Assembly (NCBI GenBank): GCA_022360105.1
Contig: JAKSDL010000547.1
Span: 1-8,903 of the forward strand
Direction of reading: 5' to 3'
From: Pseudomonadota bacterium
Lineage (GTDB): Bacteria; SAR324; XYD2-FULL-50-16; JAHJRI01
DNA: 8,903 nt
Shown here: positions 6,688 to 8,903 of the stretch, piece after piece
How positions within the stretch are numbered: position 1 is the stretch's first letter
Layout of the letters: each line of letters opens with the position of its first letter
Made by a program: the position numbers and the translations under genes
The notes under the pieces: model-generated
What the model was told of the DNA's origin: nothing
The model's input: only the letters and a program-made list of their open reading frames with translations
Database searches by the model: none

Positions 6688-7068
6688 TTATAATACAAAA
6701 ACTGCTTCAACTTCTATGTCTGCTCCCAAAGGTAATGCCGCAACCTGGAAAGCGCTACGCGCGGGAAAAGGCTCGGAAAAATACTGCTGGTAAACCGTAT
6801 TAACAGCCTGAAAATCTGCAATATTTGCTAAAAATACGGTGGTTTTTACCGCATTATTCAGTGTTGTGCCGGCCTTCTCAGCAATAGCTGCCAGATTTTT
6901 AAAAACCTGGTGAGCCCGAACCTCAATGTTGCCTTCAGGCATGGAACCGGTTTCTGGGTCGATAGGTAATTGACCGGAGGTATATAAAAAACCATTTGCT
7001 ACAATGCCTTGTGAATAAGGACCAACAGCCGCAGGTGCTTTATCGGAATGTATGGATGTTTTTTTCAT
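6688..7068 (-). CDS. ridA: RidA family 2-iminopropanoate/2-aminoacrylate deaminase
   Basis: RidA hydrolyses the reactive enamine/imine 2-aminoacrylate (2-iminopropanoate) to pyruvate and ammonia, protecting PLP enzymes from attack. The 126-residue length is standard. Key positions are all present: Y18 in GPYSQ, the SGQLPIDPETG segment (31-41), R104 in FPARSAFQVAALP, which binds the substrate carboxylate, and E121 in IEVEAVF. The Cys common after Arg-Ser in enteric RidA is Ala here, which is not catalytically critical. The product is a cytosolic trimer in known members. The start ATG 7068 has only a weak AAAGAA ribosome site. It is the first gene of a two-gene unit with the PLP lyase 32 bp downstream. 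The pairing suggests RidA serves that enzyme directly rather than only housekeeping threonine/serine dehydratases. No promoter is obvious just upstream. Confidence 0.95.
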   Translation of the reverse strand: MKKTSIHSDKAPAAVGPYSQGIVANGFLYTSGQLPIDPETGSMPEGNIEVRAHQVFKNLAAIAEKAGTTLNNAVKTTVFLANIADFQAVNTVYQQYFSEPFPARSAFQVAALPLGADIEVEAVFVL

Positions 7069-7168
7069 GTTTCTTTTGATTTGAATGAGTTATCGACTCT
7101 AAGTTAATTTTAAAGGGTGGAAAAAGCGTTTGATCAAAAGGATCGGGTTCTAAAGACACGTTCAACAT

Positions 7169-7402
7169 TCAAGGACATCCCATTTTTGCAATGTCCGCTG
7201 ACTCACTGATAACTGCTGTGATCGACAGGCAGACTTCACCACTTGGTGCCGGGGAAATTCTCACTTGATAACAGTCACTGGATGTGCTGGAAGTTACCGG
7301 GAGACTAGCAGATTCACGCTCAGTAAGCCCGGATTTGGCTGCTCTCTCACTAAGATCAATCAGTTGATCGCAGGCTAATAATAACTCTAAAACGATCGGA
7401 GT
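7169..7402 (-). other. Unrecognised open frame without a start codon (possible gene remnant)
   Basis: Bounded by TGA at 7403-7405 and ending in TGA at 7169-7171, this 77-codon frame has protein-like composition (LIDLSERAAKSGLTERES near its N-terminus, GEVCLSITAVISES near its C-terminus). It has no usable ATG or ribosome site at its front and matches no family known to me. It overlaps the end of the possible HisD-like remnant in another frame, as would follow from a frameshifted gene. It may equally be random. Confidence 0.2.
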
Positions 7403-7493
7403 TCATTGCTACGGCCAACGCAGTGCATTTACCACGTGGAGGAGAGCTTGCAATAACCGTGGGAACACCCGCAGCTTTGGCCGTAGCAACAAA
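7356..7493 (-). pseudogene. Possible remnant of a histidinol-dehydrogenase-like (HisD/HpsN) gene
   Basis: The minus-strand frame reads VATAKAAGVPTVIASSPP, then RGK, then TALAVAMN. This resembles the HisD-family core, in which an AK/AR-x-AG-x-x-x-V-x-x-x-SPP block is followed by an alanine-rich helix. The frame is closed by TAA just upstream and TGA at 7356-7358, giving only about 45 codons, with no recognisable remainder in the other frames. HpsN, a HisD relative, oxidises dihydroxypropanesulfonate to sulfolactate, so a remnant here would fit the cluster. The match is short and was found by eye; coincidence is quite possible. Confidence 0.25.
7406..7489. repeat. 13-bp perfect inverted repeat with a 58-base interior
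   Basis: TTGCTACGGCCAA at 7406-7418 is exactly reverse-complemented by TTGGCCGTAGCAA at 7477-7489. The interior contains the 8-bp palindrome CCACGTGG (7432-7439). The arms coincide with alanine-rich codons of the possible HisD-like remnant, so they may be a chance product of that sequence or the ends of a small structured element. No flanking target-site duplication was noticed. Confidence 0.6.
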
Positions 7494-7982
7494 TTACTAT
7501 CGACTTCGAACGATGAAACGCTTACAGTTCAAAACGCTGAATATGAATATCGCCACTGTTTCAATACATTGACCGATTTACTCACTGTCGGCCCGTCATT
7601 TCATCTTTCCGACTTATTTCAACAAGATTTGCTTGTTGTTTGTAATTACATCAGTTTTTTATCTACATATTGATGAGAAACTATCCCTAACCCTATGTTT
7701 TGGAAACTCTTTTTTTAATTATTTCAATTTTCCCTGTTTTGTTGACTCATGATTATCATCGGCACGTTGAAGGTGTCAATAATTTTATGAAATATTTTAT
7801 AAAATAATACATTAAATAGTGCAAATGAAGCAATAATCGAACAATAGGGAGTAGCAGGGAGCCAATTATCGAGTAGAAAATCTATTGAATGGGAGGAAAT
7901 ATCCTGACGCGTCGCGAAATTACTCACGGCTATCGGCTATTAGCGTTCCGCTTAACATAGAGTAAGTACTTGCCAAATATCA

Positions 7983-8012
7983 GATGGGCAGCCTCCGCCG
8001 GCCCATCCTACA
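7983..8012. repeat. REP-like palindrome, degenerate copy
   Basis: GATGGGC pairs with GCCCATC across an 11-base loop. The right arm retains the full GCCCATCCTACA of the intact copy while the left outer arm has decayed. It lies in the long gene-poor stretch before the methyltransferase. Confidence 0.55.
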
Positions 8013-8146
8013 TTGAGCGTTCTGAAGCGGAGCTTTCACCTCCTGTAAATCTGCAATCGGTTTACACGATCATGGGGGGTGTTTGCTAGTGATAACCGCT
8101 ATTTTTGATCCAATTTTAAAATCCACTTACCAGCAGGTCTTTGGAA

Positions 8147-8903
8147 TTACCTTTTGCTAAAGAGAAAATGGGAAACGACCCATTCCTGTCCATTTGCATA
8201 ACCCCATAACTCTGCGCATGCCATAAAAAACATTCTCCAGCGTTGAAACCAAAGCTTCGCCTGGTCACCGTATGTTTCTTTGAATACTTCCAGTATTTGT
8301 TGTTTCTGCTTATCCATATTGGTTAACCAGGCTTCGGCCGTCTTGAAATAATGTTTTCCGTTTAACACCCAGTGTTTATCCAACAGGATATCTTTTTGAA
8401 AATAAAGAAACAGAAAATGCGATGGCATTTGACCGCCGGTAAAAAAATGCTGGGCCATCCAGTTATCTTCTCCCTTGGTTTCATAAGGATAACTGAGATG
8501 ACGATGACTGAATACATGAGTGAAGAACTTGCCATGAGGTGTTAACCAGCTTGCTATTTTCTCGAACAACAATTCATAATTCCGCATGTGTTCCAACATC
8601 TCCACTGAAACCACCCTGTCATACCGGCTATCAGAATTGAAATCGTTCATATCACAGGTGATCACCTCTATATTCTTCAACCCTTTTTGATGAGCCCGGT
8701 CTAAAATAAATTCTTTCTGGTATTCTGAATTGGAAACTGCAGTGATGGTGGATTCCGGGTACTGTGTCGCCATCCAGAGAGTCAATGAACCCCATCCGCA
8801 GCCCAATTCTAAAATAGACATGCCATCTTCAATTTCTGCCCGGCGACAAGTCATCTCCAGGGTTACATCTTCGGCTTCATCCAGGTTTCTAACTGAATCC
8901 GGA
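8147..8903 (-). CDS. CFA-synthase-like SAM-dependent methyltransferase, 5' end outside the window
   Basis: The visible 251 residues are the C-terminal part. The frame remains open through the window edge (…LDEAEDVTLEMTCRRAE), and that stretch matches the family, so the ATG at 8854 is internal and the true start lies beyond 8903. Motif I, ILELGCGWGSLTLWMA, binds S-adenosylmethionine; SVEMLEHM is the EMxEH element of cyclopropane-fatty-acid synthase relatives. Also family-like are FFTGGQMPSH, KTAEAWLTNMD and the C-terminal WFQRWRMFFMACAELWGY, ending HFLFSKR. This pattern is closest to the shorter CFA-like group that also includes coclaurine-N-methyltransferase-like proteins, rather than to E. 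coli Cfa. The reaction would be methyl or methylene transfer to a lipid or small molecule; the acceptor is unknown. It is separated from the RidA unit by about 1.1 kb, and there is no sign of a functional link. Confidence 0.88.
   Translation of the reverse strand, partial: PDSVRNLDEAEDVTLEMTCRRAEIEDGMSILELGCGWGSLTLWMATQYPESTITAVSNSEYQKEFILDRAHQKGLKNIEVITCDMNDFNSDSRYDRVVSVEMLEHMRNYELLFEKIASWLTPHGKFFTHVFSHRHLSYPYETKGEDNWMAQHFFTGGQMPSHFLFLYFQKDILLDKHWVLNGKHYFKTAEAWLTNMDKQKQQILEVFKETYGDQAKLWFQRWRMFFMACAELWGYANGQEWVVSHFLFSKR

Larger units (their letters stand above)
7069..8146. other. Gene-poor region of about 1.1 kb
   Basis: No intact gene is supported. Bases 7100-7560 have composition like coding DNA and contain short open frames interrupted by stops, suggesting decay of one or more genes. 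Bases 7600-7880 are clearly AT-rich, with a 7-bp hairpin CAACAAG/CTTGTTG (7620-7638) and a 14-bp palindrome TATTTTATAAAATA (7793-7806). A degenerate REP-like palindrome follows at 7983-8012. No tRNA, CRISPR or transposase was recognised. Confidence 0.6.

Noticed and set aside
7724..7927. 67-codon minus-strand open frame with a hydrophobic stretch
   Set aside because: It would start at GTG with no ribosome site, lies in very AT-rich DNA, and matches no family I recognise.
7069..8146. CRISPR array, tRNA or intact insertion sequence in the long gap
   Set aside because: There are no regularly spaced direct repeats, no cloverleaf-like segment with CCA-proximal arms, and no transposase frame.

Overview
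The window looks like bacterial chromosome of moderate GC (about mid-40s percent by eye), from an organism with an anaerobic lifestyle. The main pointer is a tungsten/iron-sulfur aldehyde:ferredoxin oxidoreductase. With the NAD-linked dehydrogenases and the dispersed GTAGGATGGGC palindromes, a sulfate-reducer-like Desulfobacterota or a similar proteobacterium is plausible. That placement is inference: there is no rRNA or other marker gene here.

Layout: 1-333 is a hairpin-rich intergenic stretch. Next, on the minus strand and read right to left, comes an operon-like set: a D-isomer-specific 2-hydroxyacid dehydrogenase (3370-4302), an Ldh2/ComC-family 2-hydroxyacid dehydrogenase (2366-3373, sharing an ATGA start/stop overlap with the first), and the aldehyde:ferredoxin oxidoreductase (334-2235). 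A 403-bp divergent control region (4303-4705) separates this set from a plus-strand short-chain dehydrogenase (4706-5509). That gene converges, across a strong hairpin (5593-5625), on a minus-strand pair: RidA (6688-7068) and a D-cysteine desulfhydrase / L-cysteate sulfo-lyase family PLP enzyme (5654-6655). Then about 1.1 kb without a convincing intact gene (7069-8146) holds a possible decayed dehydrogenase remnant, a long inverted repeat and an AT-rich segment. The right edge carries a CFA-synthase-like methyltransferase whose 5' end lies outside the window.

How the genes may work together: the families match, one by one, enzymes known from C3-sulfonate catabolism. The first two dehydrogenases resemble the SlcC/ComC pair that interconverts the sulfolactate enantiomers through sulfopyruvate. 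The PLP enzyme resembles CuyA, which removes sulfite from L-cysteate and yields the 2-aminoacrylate that RidA hydrolyses. The oxidoreductase and the SDR could oxidise or reduce a sulfonated aldehyde or alcohol. Every one of these families also has non-sulfonate members (lactate/malate, D-cysteine, general aldehydes), and no sulfonate transporter, SuyAB, transaminase, sulfite exporter or regulator is visible. The sulfonate reading is therefore a hypothesis built on co-occurrence, not a demonstrated pathway.
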